A stretch of 25,309 bases of DNA from Emmonsiellopsis sp. PD_33 (Eukaryota; Ascomycota; Eurotiomycetes; Onygenales; Ajellomycetaceae): assembly GCA_032988165.1 (NCBI GenBank), contig JANTQF010000440.1:1-25309 (forward strand). The letters are read 5' to 3'. A program made the position numbers and the translations under genes. Numbering within the stretch: position 1 is the stretch's first letter; each line of letters begins with the position of its first letter. The notes under the pieces are model-generated. The model was not told the DNA's origin, did not search any database, and worked only from the letters and a program-made list of their open reading frames with translations. This document shows, one piece after another, positions 10,632-20,202 of the stretch.

Positions 10632-11752
10632 ATGGACGCACCACCTCCCGAATATCACGACCCAGCATCTGGCCCAGGCAAGGCAGAGATAAATGATATT
10701 TCTGTAAGTATAGGACTTGTTGTATGCAAACCCCGTTAGCACTCTCATTTGCGTTTCCCGCGTTTAGTTTCCGCTATTTGCTAAACAAAATATTTATCTA
10801 ACTACATATCAAACAGAACCCACCCCGCCACGATCATGAACATGAACATGACAAGAACAGCAAAGCGACGACGGCATGGGGTCTCGACCCAGATCTAGCA
10901 GAATACTCACATCCGCGCCGGGTACTCGTGAGCATAGTCGACGACGATGACTCGAGAGCCACTCTTCATCTCTGGCACGGGGGTTTGGATAGAACGAGTA
11001 CGGATCAAAAGCGAGAGGAATTTTCTAATAATTCCCTCTTCTTGCCGACGCCGCTTGGTCCAGAAGAGCTAGAGTATATCCATGGCTTTGAGAATTTGGA
11101 GAAGGGGTTTAATTTGGATGGCCACGCCCCCCCCTCAGGTGGTGGTGGTGGCTGCGGGAGTGATGCTACTACTGCTACTACTGCTACTACGGGGAATGAG
11201 CAGGAAGCGCAAGAAAAAGTAGACGGGAAAAGAGTGCATGCGTATCTTTCTTTTCTACTCGCTGCATCCTCGCTTGCGGGTGAACCTGGTCAGTCTCGCT
11301 CTCAGTTTGCAGCAGAAGATCCGTCAGATCCAAGCCTGGACTCAGATAGCATGATGATATCTACCATCCTCAACAACCTCTCCCCAACCACCACACAGAC
11401 GCAAACGCAAACGAAAACGCAAACGCCCCGATATCCCAAAGTACACCTATACACCATCCTCATCTTCACTACCAACAACAGCAACAGCAACAGCAGCAAC
11501 AACAATCCCCTCCCCACCGCCCCAGGGCTTCCCATCTACATCTACAAATGGACAAAACCATTCAGCATCTACGCCCGCAAATCAGGCTTCTGGGAGACGG
11601 ATGTGGCTCGTGCTGTGGAAGATGGGCGTTGGAATGCTGGGAAAGAGCTAAGATTGCTTCTTCGGAGGGTAGACGGGGAGAAGTGGGCGGAGATAGGAGA
11701 GGGCGGGAGAGAGAGGATTGCGGTCTTCAGGGGGAACAGGGAGGGGTTGTGA
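10632..11752 (+). CDS. Hypothetical protein, two exons, low-complexity inserts
   Basis: Exons 10632-10703 and 10817-11752 give 335 aa. The 113-nt intron has a GTAAGT donor, a TCTAAC branch point and a CAG acceptor, and joins in phase 0. The start ATG has CC before it and begins MDAPPPEYHD. I do not recognise a family. A His/Glu/Asp-rich patch follows the intron. An ordered-looking part (AWGLDPDLAEYSHPRRVLVS onward) is followed by Gly and Thr/Ala runs encoded by ACT/GCT repeats (11161-11190), a TQTQ stretch (11398-11425) and an Asn/Ser run encoded by CAA/CAG-type repeats (11473-11506). The C-terminal 100 residues, with PIYIYKWTKPFSIYARKSGFW, again look folded. No signal peptide or membrane segment. 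The repeats are probably variable between strains. The gene call is fair; function is unknown. Confidence 0.65.
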
Positions 11753-12301
11753 TAAAGAGTGATGAATAATATTCTGTCGATATTGAGATACGCTCGCATC
11801 AAGGCACACGCTATCTTATATCTATTCCCATGGCTTACTTTACACGAAAATCTAAGCGCGGTGATTACACTATTTGGATCTTCGAGGTCCGCATCCCGCC
11901 TGTTGAGCTGCCTAGTATGTATCTGATACAACACCTCCCGATGCATGGAGGGCCTTACATTGATGCCTACTGTCCAACCTGTACGAACAAGGTCCTATTC
12001 CCCCCCTCGAGGAAACTCTGCTAACTATGTAGCAGACACGGACATGAAACGCCACGTACGATTACATGCGTAGCCTCCACGTGGGTGTGACGAGGTTATA
12101 ATAAATAGTATACCCGGGATAGTGTGGGGATGTTGTTATCTAATAATATAACTACGGTTCATGTTTCATTGAGAGTTCATTTGGAAACTTTGTGCGGCTA
12201 TATCTTTTCTAGTTTCTCTTTTCGATGGCACCCTCCTCCCAAAGGTTGGGGGGGGGGCGTAAAGTTTTGATTTAATTGATTTATTTACGCATGTAACATC
12301 G
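11753..12301. other. Intergenic region, no gene seen
   Basis: Includes the 3' flank of the preceding gene. Only short open frames occur and none looks like a protein family. A G run follows AAAGGTT near 12250, and AT content rises toward 12300. Confidence 0.5.
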
Positions 12302-12968
12302 GTGTAAATAGCAAGGAACTGTTATTATATTATATTGAACCACAGCTGCATGATGGATAGTTGATAGCTTAGGTATGGTTAGCTTCTACTTTAATAAATG
12401 TCTCATCTGTTTGTTTAGAATCTTATATGGCTGTTAGTCTTCATATATATGCTAAACCAGAATAAAAAGGGAGAGAAATCCTTTACTTAGAATGTTTGAA
12501 GAAAATAGGTCTTTTATATAAAAAAGTGTGTAGAAGCCAAATAAATTTATTTTAGTTATTATAATAATGTCTATGCCATAGATTTATGAACCCCTTTAAC
12601 ACAGATAACTCATCTCACATCAGAACCTTCAACGTCTTGCTTGAAAGAGGAAGAAGGACAACCATTTTTATACATACTATTCTACTATCTCTTTATTTAC
12701 TATTTCTCCTTCTGTTATCTCTCTTCTGAAAACAAATGAAAGAGCATCTAAGTCAGTAACATTACTATAAGAATGCTTAGGGGCTCAGGAAGCAGTATAG
12801 GGGAAGAGATGCTATTATGTATGCTATAGGTAGTTAATGATTGAGAGTAAAATACTCCTTATAAAATCATTTCTTGCAGTCCACTGTCTCAATTTGTCTA
12901 TTTTGGTTATTGGTAATGAGTTTCTGATGAGGACACAAACCTGCCCACCCAATGAGCTATTTACCCTC
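12302..12968. other. AT-rich, CpG-depleted block ending at the APH-like gene
   Basis: From 12302 to the first CpG inside the neighbouring gene (about 12983) I find one CpG only, at 12633-12634. The block is TA-rich and has no long open frame. CpG is frequent in the adjoining coding sequence. This is the pattern left by repeat-induced point mutation or by deamination of methylated cytosine, so the block may be a decayed repeat. It should also contain the 3' UTR of the APH-like gene. No terminal repeats or transposase motif are recognisable. Confidence 0.55.
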
Positions 12969-14600
12969 TTATGCAGGCTCCAAGCGGAGCCAGGCAGCTA
13001 ACTTATGGAACCAGCCCTTATTATTTTCCATCTTGCTATCGGCCGCAGACGATGAGAAACGGCCGGTGCCGCCTAGCTCTTTTAGCGCGTTGGTAATGAA
13101 TTCTTCCTTGGTCATATCCCCACTGTCGACGAGGGCTTTGTTCTCCTCCATTTTCTCCAAGGCTACTTCGTACTCATCTAGTTCACTCGCCTTGCGCGCC
13201 GCAAATGCCTCCAGCTCTTCTTTGTTGGAGAAACTCTTCTCCAGGTTCACCCATTCAGTAATCCCCACGTGCCGGCGCAGCTGCGTAAAAGGAAAGCCAC
13301 GATGGTCGTTGAAGCCAGATGAGAGGAGCATGTGCAGCCACATGGCTCCGGAGGTTTGTGACCACTTGATGAGGTTGGAGAGCTCTCTATCTTCGTGCCC
13401 GGGGATTCTTGCTTCCTCCTCCTCTAAGACACGCAGGAATGTCTCCAGGCATTTGAAGTATCGGGAGGTGATCTTAGGTGGCGGCTCATCGCACGTGCAG
13501 TCCCAGGCGTCGTTGACAGGCCTATCTTGAAGAAGCCACCATGGTGCAGAGCCAAACAGCTGGGCAGGGCCGATGTATGACCATTCAAGGTCCACTACTC
13601 CGACAACAGTGAGGTCCTCCCTGCTACGGACAATAAGATTTGCCAAGCCGAGATCATCGCAAATCAGCTTAAACTTGCCATGGTCGTATTTGGGGTGAAT
13701 TAAGTCTGGTATTAGGTTTTTCAAAGCCTTGAACGCCGCGAATTTGTTCTGAGCATCATAGAAACCGACAGTCGAGTTTGGCTGGTGAATGAGCTGGTCC
13801 CAGTCCTGTCCGGCAAGGTACTGAAAATATTCAGTTGTGGTCGCAAACCCCTGGGTACGATCACCTAAACCTCAGTTGCTTAATTAAGCACTCTATTGAA
13901 GTGATGGGCATAAGAAGAGAAAGGAAAGCTAACAAGGCCTACCAAAAGTGTCGACTCCTCCGTTTTGTAAAATGGTATGGGCCTTGAATGTCAACGGCCG
14001 TGCCAGGGTAGGATGTTGAGCTTCGTCCTTTGGCCACGGCAGACTGCTGATACGGTCAAAATGAAGGTTGAAAAGTTGTAGCATGAAATTTGCCATCTGC
14101 CTGTAGATGACTTCAATGTCATTGTCACTCATGTCCTCCCTCATGACTCTGCTGGGACTCTCAGCATTGGGATCCTGGAGAAGGTCAGAAAGGCTCACAC
14201 CATCAATGAAGTCCATCATGATGAATGGGCCTAGACCAAGCAAGTTGCTGGTAGCAGGGCCCCATGCCTGCACTCTTGGGACAGGAATGGCTGTCCTATT
14301 GCAGATGAGAGTCAGGGCTGCAACCTCCATGGCCACCTTCTCATTGGCATAGTCATCACATACCATGCCCACACGAGGGAAACGAACCATCCAAGCGGTG
14401 TTGTCATTGAATATCATTTTCACACCAGCATTAAATGCACCGTGGTGAAAGGTACCATCAAGTCGACAGGGAAGCTTGTTGGGATGGAAAGATGACACCC
14501 ACTGGCAGAGATGGCCAGTTCTATGTGTCTCATTCACCTTGTCAACCCAAAGCTGACCCAGCATCTCATGGGGGATATCGACAAGCGCGTTGGTTTCCAT
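12969..14600 (-). CDS. Aminoglycoside phosphotransferase (APH)-family protein, two exons
   Basis: Exons 14600-13943 and 13864-12969, with a 78-nt intron (G|GTAGGC donor, TTTAG acceptor), give 517 aa. The ATG at 14600 (METNALVDIP) sits in CCAAACCATGG; the frame extends upstream only to a GTG. Family features: an N-lobe beta region (AWMVRFPRVG), a conserved block PVPRVQAWG, the hinge-like FIMMDFIDGVSLSDLL, then the catalytic loop CDDLGLANLIV, where Asp290 and Asn295 match the D and N of the bacterial HGDxxxxN motif (the His and Gly are replaced, as is usual in fungal members). Asp311 in VVDLEW is the metal-binding aspartate. The C-terminus is a helical extension with a Glu/Lys-rich stretch. Fungal relatives are numerous and mostly have no known substrate; drug resistance should not be assumed. 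Catalytic residues are present, so it may be active. Confidence 0.85.
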
Positions 14601-16408
14601 GGTTTGGGCCGTTTGGTTGAGGATGAGCACTGGGGGATTACGACTTTGGTGAGCGAGTGAGCTGGTCGGGAGACACGCAAGAAAGACAAAGAGGCTACGA
14701 CCTGTTTTGTGGCTGGTCGCGCATACGCTTTAAAGCAGAATCCAGGGATGATGGTGAGGCGGTTACAAGATGAAGATTGACTACAGAGTACAGCTATCAG
14801 ACAACTTTTTGCCAAGACTTTCGATTAACTAGTCAGGATCCTCGCTGTCATCGCTTCAAACATTCATCCACACGACTTGGATGATGAGTTATCTCTTCAT
14901 TTGGTCTGCTATATACCGCAGGGTCTTGGAAATGGCGGGGTGAGAAGGTAAGTACTAGTGGTCGAATAAAGTCGCAAAAGAAATCACATCTAGGCATCCG
15001 CTAATGCATGCCGTTTGATCCTGTCCTTGTACACTAGTACTGTTAACTGGGACGCCTCAATTGATAATGCGAGAATGAAATACACAGAATTTGTATGGCT
15101 AAGGCTCATTCATCACTTTCAAGTTAACAAGCAGAGGCTCACTGCAAACAAATAAATTGTCAACTTCTAACACCTTACGTCGCTAACCCTACGTCTATCG
15201 TTGACTTACATTGCTTTATTTTGCTTCTTAGTATATGGCTTCCCTCTCTTCTCCCGATACCCCAATACGTTGCCTCCCCGAACCCCCCGTACTTAAAACA
15301 CACCATGGACTTCGAATCCCTATCTGAGGATGGAAACCGCAAGATAATTAGTTAGCACCGCTCATCAAAGCATGAATAAATGATGGATGGATATGTTAGA
15401 CTGAAAGTGAGCAAACTTGTCATATATACAAATAAGAACAAGAATTATGCATAGCAGTGGTGGTGGCGGTGGTGGTGGTGTAGTTACCTATATTCCTGCC
15501 CTAGAAAACCTTGGAGTACATCCTAAGCCTCAACAGATGGGGAGGAGTGGAGCAAAGCGGAGCGGGACACCAAGAGGCAGTGTGCTCGCACATGGATATC
15601 CGGCTAGAAATGGTGTGGTAACTATACAGCTTTCCAAGAATTTCCAATGATTATTTATGTCCCGTGCACACAGAAAGATTGACCTCGTTAAGAAGCCACT
15701 TGATCTCACCACATATGTAGGTCTAGAACCAGCTTGAAAAACGTGGCTCATTCACCGCATTCCAAAAGAGGAGGGAGATGAAGGCGAGGGGGAAAAGAGG
15801 CTTCTCAGGGGGGAAGAAACGAAAGAAGAAAGGAAAATTAAAAGAAGAAAGAAAGAAAGAAAAAATCGGTCTATACAGCCATTAAAAAAACATCGTATGG
15901 GGTTAATGAAAGCAAACAAACATCAGCGAAAAGAAATTCTAAGGCCTTCTTTTCTCCACACCTCTGATGCCATGCGGACTAAGGGCATCAGGACCCAAAG
16001 CATGAAAAATAGTAATAAGTACTAAGCATGTTAGAAAACCGGTGTATGGGTAGTCGAACGGCAGTTTAGAAAAGGGAAAGACGCAAAAAAAAAAGAAAGC
16101 CAGGCTCTACACAACCTATTTGTACATTGAAAAATAAAAAAGGGGTAATCATTCGAACGTTTCGATTCGCCTTTGCTTGAAACAAACAGAAAGAAGAAAG
16201 AAGGATAATTAAAATATGTTATATCTTTCCTCCCCTTTTTAAACCATGCGATGTTTTCGTGTCCCAGTTTGATGATTTATTCCCGCAAAAAGTAGCAAAT
16301 TCGTTTCTCCGCATGTGGTTTCCCACGCCAAAAAATTCCCGGTTGTTAGGGAGGGGAAGCTGGGGGTTGACGGTGGAAATTGGCGAGTATTAGAGGGCCA
16401 CGCATCGT
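14601..16408. other. Long intergenic region, no gene seen
   Basis: Contains the promoter side of the APH-like gene and the 3' flank of RER1. Short open frames (for example 15417-15650 plus) do not look coding. There is a GGT/GGC trinucleotide run near 15457-15480 and a GAAA/AAAG-rich purine stretch around 15770-15870. No RNA gene or mobile element was recognised. Confidence 0.5.
15457..15480 (+). repeat. GGT/GGC trinucleotide microsatellite
   Basis: Eight consecutive GGT-type units with one GGC interruption lie in intergenic sequence. It is a simple tandem repeat with no evident function. Confidence 0.75.
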
Positions 16409-17229
16409 TTAGCTCCGTCCGTATCTCGTCTTCCCGAAAGTGAAAGGGACATAGCGGTATTTAATCATGTGTTGTATTTGTCGTCGCACTAGATAATTGG
16501 GTGGAGCGTTAGTAATGTGACGCGCGGCAAAATAACCACTACATACGAAGGGACAGACAGGTGAGGACGAACTCGTTAAGCTGAAAAGGATCAACCAGTA
16601 AACCACCAAAACCGGCCAAAAGACAGGAATATTGAAGATTTCAGACCAGCTGCAGAGGAAGCCAATCGTGATTGCCCTAGTGGCCGCGTGCCAGAATTTG
16701 AACTCGGGCAGTCGTCGGATAAAAGGGCGGAACTCGTCGTCCTGCTTGGTGGGAAGGGCGTTATCGCCGTCCTCTAGACCTTCATCTTGCGTAAGGGATG
16801 GGTCGAATTTTGGTTGTAGGAAGGCGAGGAAAAGGTTGAGGAGGTAGATTCCTAGGGTATAGGCGACTGTTTTTGCGGCATGGTTAGGAATATGGTATAT
16901 AAGTTAGAGGAATGAGAGACATACCGATATACCAGCCCTGCGCCAATACGATTCTCAAAAAGAAAAGGAGAAGGAGAACCCCGGTCCCTATCCATCGGTA
17001 GGCAGTGTAAGGGGTCGAAGCGTCAAGATAAGCTTGGTATTTCTATCACGCAGGGATTAGTCCACGACCAGCCACCGCAAAGGGACCAAAACACGGCTGA
17101 ATCCAGCGGCACAAAGGGGATGGATAGATTTCAGGCCTATCTAGCAAAAACAGAACATACCCTGGTGAGGCGCGAGGTCTGCGCCGTCACGGCCATGAAA
17201 GGAGTCTGTTCAGGCTCAGGGGAGTCCAT
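16409..17229 (-). CDS. RER1: Rer1 family protein, retrieval of ER membrane proteins, four exons
   Basis: Rer1 is a Golgi membrane receptor that recognises transmembrane segments of ER proteins and returns them in COPI vesicles. Exons 17229-17161, 17042-16925, 16866-16573 and 16488-16409 give 186 aa, the usual length. Introns are 118, 58 and 84 nt. Branch points are CTAAC in intron 2 and TACTAAC in intron 3. Recognised family blocks: KYQAYLDASTPYTAYRW (24-40), QPKFDPS (80-86), RRLPEFKFWH (113-122), FWPVLVVYWLILF (145-157) and the C-terminal HMIKYRYVPFTFGKTRYG (167-184). Four hydrophobic segments lie at about 40-57, 60-79, 123-141 and 144-160. Intron 3 has an unusual donor (A|GTTCGT), yet splicing there restores the conserved LTMRRQIQHM exactly. 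It is divergent from the hydratase gene, with 463 bp between start codons. Confidence 0.96.
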
Positions 17230-17692
17230 TGCGCAAAGCGAAGCGGAAAGGCGACGGGCAAGACCACAAGTTTATCGATACAGAAGACGGTAGAGATCCA
17301 ACACAGGAACCAGCAGCAAAGGTCAGATGCGCGCTGAAGATCAGAATTCGAGGCTATGGAGGCGGGTGTGGTGAAAAAGACAGACTGCGAAATGAAGAGA
17401 TGGATGCTAACTAATCGACTTGGCCACAGCAGGTCAAGCCACACCTGACCGCGCTAGGCCGATTGTGGCTAGGCCAAATGTGGCTAGTGCGGATGCCCGT
17501 CACGTGCAACTCGGAGCGGTTGGCCTCGGATAAAAACAAAGTCCGGGCAGCGGGAAATCGCCGACGACGACAGTGTGGAGAAGAGAGAGACAACAGCATC
17601 AACAACAGTTCAGTCAGCGTATATCTGCGGTGATTTGACTGTTCTTCTGCTTATACTAGGCTCTACACCTGCAATTGCTCAGTCTGCCCACG
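17230..17692. promoter_or_regulatory. Divergent RER1 / enoyl-CoA hydratase promoter region
   Basis: This 463-bp gap lies between two start codons on opposite strands. It holds an inverted repeat GGTCA-N9-TGACC (17432-17450), a direct repeat TGTGGCTAG (17464-17472 and 17479-17487, 15 bp apart), an E-box-like CACGTG (17501-17506) and the CCTCGG motif listed separately. AT-rich ATAAAAAC directly follows CCTCGG and may act as a TATA-like element for the hydratase. Function is inferred from motif likeness only. Confidence 0.5.
17524..17529 (+). promoter_or_regulatory. CCTCGG motif, candidate FarA/FarB fatty-acid response site
   Basis: CCTCGG is the core bound by the FarA and FarB zinc-cluster regulators in Aspergillus nidulans, which activate beta-oxidation genes on fatty acids. 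It lies about 164 bp upstream of the hydratase start codon, a sensible position in a gene of that pathway. A six-base motif can occur by chance; binding is inferred. Confidence 0.5.
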
Positions 17693-18804
17693 ATGTTCGC
17701 TCGACGCTGCTCCAGACTCGTTGCCCGCACGGCCGCCGCCCCGTTGACATCATCGTATCTCAGAAGCGGCCGGCTATACTCGACAGCTTCTTCGGCATAC
17801 GAACACATCCTCACCTCAACTCCCAAACCAGGCGTTGGTCTTAGTATGTGCTTTGCTGAACCTCTTTATTTGCAATTGACCCATATATTCCCCGAATCAA
17901 GTGAAATTCCCGTCTAACCGGCGGAATATCATGCAGTCACCCTTAACCGACCAAAGGCCCTCAATGCCCTCTCCAGCCCGCTTTTCCGTGAATTGAACGA
18001 TGCACTTACGAAATACGACGAGGATAAGTCATTTGGGGCTATCATAATTACTGGTAGCGAAAAGGCTTTTGCAGGCAAGCGTCTCTACCTCTCCTGCTTT
18101 GTGTAAGAGTATTCTAACATGGGTTACTCGTATAGCCGGTGCCGATATCAAAGAGATGGCGCCCCTTACCTTTGCTGCTGCATACTCAAACAACTTCATC
18201 GCCCCATGGTCGCACCTCGCTAATACTATCCGCACTCCCGTTATCGCTGCTGTTTCCGGCTACGCTCTCGGAGGCGGATGCGAACTGGCACTCATGTGTG
18301 ATATCATCTACTGCACTGCCAACGCTACCTTTGGCCAACCGGAGATCAAACTCGGAACCATTCCCGGCGCCGGTGGGTCCCAACGCCTTACGAGGGCGGT
18401 TGGGAAGAGCAAGGCTATGGAGCTCATCCTAACCGGGAAGAACTTCAGCGGCAAGGAGGCCGGAGAATGGGGCGTTGCTGCCAAGGTTGTCGACGGGGGC
18501 AAGGACGAATTGGTGGCAGCAGCTCTTGAAACTGCCAGCACCATCGCAGGCTACAGCCGTGTAGCTGTCGTCGCCGCCAAGGAGGTTGTCAACAAGAGCC
18601 AGGAGCTCTCGCTAAAGGAGGGTGTCGAGTATGAAAGACGGATTTTCCACGGGCTGTTTGGCAGCAAGGATCAGAAGATCGGTATGATTGATGCGGAGTT
18701 TTGCCTCCCATATATATTCCTTTTCGGTAGTAGAGTGCTAACAATACCTCACAGGGATGACTGCCTTTGCTGAGAAGAAGAAGCCAGAGTGGTCTCATGA
18801 GTAA
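17693..18804 (+). CDS. Mitochondrial enoyl-CoA hydratase (crotonase), four exons
   Basis: Hydrates 2-trans-enoyl-CoA to 3-hydroxyacyl-CoA in fatty acid beta-oxidation and branched-chain amino acid breakdown. Exons 17693-17843, 17937-18074, 18136-18681 and 18755-18804 give 294 aa, matching the short-chain ECHS1 type. The N-terminus (MFARRCSRLVARTAAAP, then SGRLYSTAS) is an Arg-rich mitochondrial presequence with a probable cleavage after RLY. The oxyanion-hole blocks AAGADIKEM (96-104) and YALGGGCEL are intact. Glu146 (GGGCE) and Glu166 (GQPE) are the two catalytic glutamates, 20 residues apart as in the rat enzyme. The C-terminus WSHE carries no peroxisomal SKL-type signal. Intron 2 (18075-18135) is of GC-AG type. 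A CCTCGG motif upstream suggests induction by fatty acids. Identification is very secure. Confidence 0.96.
18075..18135 (+). other. GC-AG intron in the enoyl-CoA hydratase gene
   Basis: The 61-nt intron starts G|GCAAGC and ends TATAG, with a TTCTAAC branch point. Joining here gives KAFAAGADIKEM, the family-conserved sequence. The only nearby GT donor (GTCTCT, six bases downstream) stays in frame but would insert residues into the oxyanion-hole loop (KAFAGKPGADIK). Confidence 0.85.
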
Positions 18805-19113
18805 ATACATTCCACCATTGTATAGATATAGAGCTTGAGCCTTGCATAGTGGTTGGCCATTTTGCAATCGATATTGTATATTTTTGAGATTTTGGGGTTT
18901 TTTGTTTTTCCCCCCTTTATGTCTTGCAGAATAATTAAGTCCGGACTTTTCCCCCGAGCAATTTTTTTGGGGTCGCCGCGTCAAACCACAGGTCAACGCC
19001 GCATCATTTTATTATTTACTTGTGTTAGGTTGGAATATCAAACGCCCGATACGATACCTCCCGATTCAAAATAACTCTCTTCCACGCCAGTCCTCTTCAC
19101 ACTGTCAACCCAC
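18805..19113. other. Convergent 3' intergenic region
   Basis: About 310 bp between the stop codons of two convergent genes. It is T-rich in the middle (18880-18920) and should carry both polyadenylation sites. No gene seen. Confidence 0.5.
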
Positions 19114-19728
19114 TTAGCGGACTCCGCTGAATTTATCCTTGGCCTCGGACACCTTATGGCTGATGCTCTCGAAGATGCCGCCTGTTACTAGTTAGCACAA
19201 TGTCCCAAACACCACCAAGCTCAGAGGTAACTAACCAGACTCCTTGCCCTCCTGAGACTGCTGGCTAGTATCCGAAGCCTCCGACGACTGAGAACCCCGC
19301 TGGGCCCTAGCAGGGTGCTGCTGGCCGCCCATGCCTTCCTGTCCCATGCCCTGCTGCCCCATACCCTGCTGTCCCATACCCTGCTGTCCCATGCCCTGTT
19401 GCCCCATACCTTGCTGGCCCATGCCACGTTGGGCCTGACTCTGGGAGTATGGCTGGGTACTGCGTCCCGCGGAAGGCTGGCCGTACTGTGATCCGGCACC
19501 GTAGCCTTGGCTCGACTGCGCGCCCATGCCCTGGGAACTGGTGCCTTCTTGGTAGCCCGATTGGCCGGGTATGTTGCTGCGGCCCTGCTGGGCGTATTGC
19601 CGGGTAGTATCCCCAATGTTCTCCATTCCGCCCTCGCCGGAGAGGGGGTTGTTCTGTGACAATGGGTTGGTTTGGGAAGTGCCCTGGCCGCGGGCACCGG
19701 AGCTGAATCTATCACCGATTCCGGACAT
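19114..19728 (-). CDS. Small Gly/Gln-rich repeat protein, hydrophilin-like, two exons
   Basis: Exons 19728-19236 and 19181-19114, with a 54-nt intron (G|GTTAGT donor, GCTAAC branch, CAG acceptor), give 186 aa. The protein is almost wholly hydrophilic and rich in Gly, Gln and Ser, with no hydrophobic core, signal peptide or membrane segment. Its middle holds GMGQQ pentapeptide repeats encoded by six 15-bp units. The second exon supplies GGIFESISHKVSEAKDKFSG, a charged amphipathic helix like those of LEA-type desiccation proteins. It matches the general idea of a hydrophilin: glycine-rich, disordered and stress-linked. Upstream lie a TATA box and AGGGG stress-type sites, which fit inducible expression. 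I do not recognise a named family; a stress-protective role is inference. Confidence 0.75.
19333..19422 (-). repeat. Six 15-bp tandem repeats encoding GMGQQ
   Basis: Six near-identical 15-bp units lie in register with the reading frame, each encoding a GMGQQ-like pentapeptide (one is GMGQE). Unit number can change without frameshift, so protein length probably varies between strains. Confidence 0.9.
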
Positions 19729-19866
19729 GTTTGGGTATGGTTGTTTGGGGAATTGGAGAAGTTGGAATTTATAACAAGGGATCAGATATATGTATCAATT
19801 GGAAGAAGTTCTTGTCAAGGTCCGTTGCTTTTTTGGTAAGTCTCCTCGCAACGGGTAGGACATGGC

Positions 19867-19874
19867 TTTTTATA
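19867..19874 (-). promoter_or_regulatory. TATA box of the hydrophilin-like gene
   Basis: On the minus strand the sequence reads CATATAAAAAGCC, containing TATAAAAA, about 140 bp upstream of the start codon at 19728. A consensus TATA box is uncommon in fungal housekeeping genes and typical of inducible ones. Confidence 0.55.
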
Positions 19875-19900
19875 TGTGAGATGCCTAGCCCAATTTTGCC

Positions 19901-20147
19901 CCCCTGGGCCCCGAATGCTTGGAATCGGTGAGATCATACATCTAAGACATATTCAATGAACGGATCTCTTGGTCGATAGATCTGAGTTTCTTTCAATCGG
20001 CCCTGCCGCTGTTGTTTGGGCGATTTGAGCAGATGCCGGATGAGTTGTGCCCTGTTTTTGTTGGAACCTTGTTATTGATCTTGCTTGCTGGGGGGTAAGA
20101 GGCGGATTCAGGGGCGATGTTTAGACCATTATGACATGGGGGAGGGG
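19901..20147. promoter_or_regulatory. Three stress-response-element-like AGGGG/CCCCT sites
   Basis: CCCCT at 19901-19905 and AGGGG at 20110-20114 and 20143-20147 lie upstream of the hydrophilin-like gene. AGGGG is the core of the stress response element known from yeast Msn2/4 and used by related fungal zinc-finger regulators. The motif is short and the region G-rich, so chance occurrence is possible. Confidence 0.35.
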
Positions 20148-20173
20148 ATAGGGTTGGAGTTAATTAATCAGCA

Positions 20174-20202
20174 CTCTCTCTCTCTCTGTGTGTGTGTGTG
20201 TG
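20174..20202 (+). repeat. Compound (CT)n(GT)n microsatellite
   Basis: Seven CT units (20174-20187) run directly into about seven and a half GT units (20188-20202). Intergenic simple repeat. Confidence 0.9.

Noticed and set aside
12969..14600. APH-like gene as an antibiotic resistance gene
   Set aside because: Fungal APH-fold families are large and unrelated to clinical resistance enzymes in function as far as known; sequence alone does not support drug modification.
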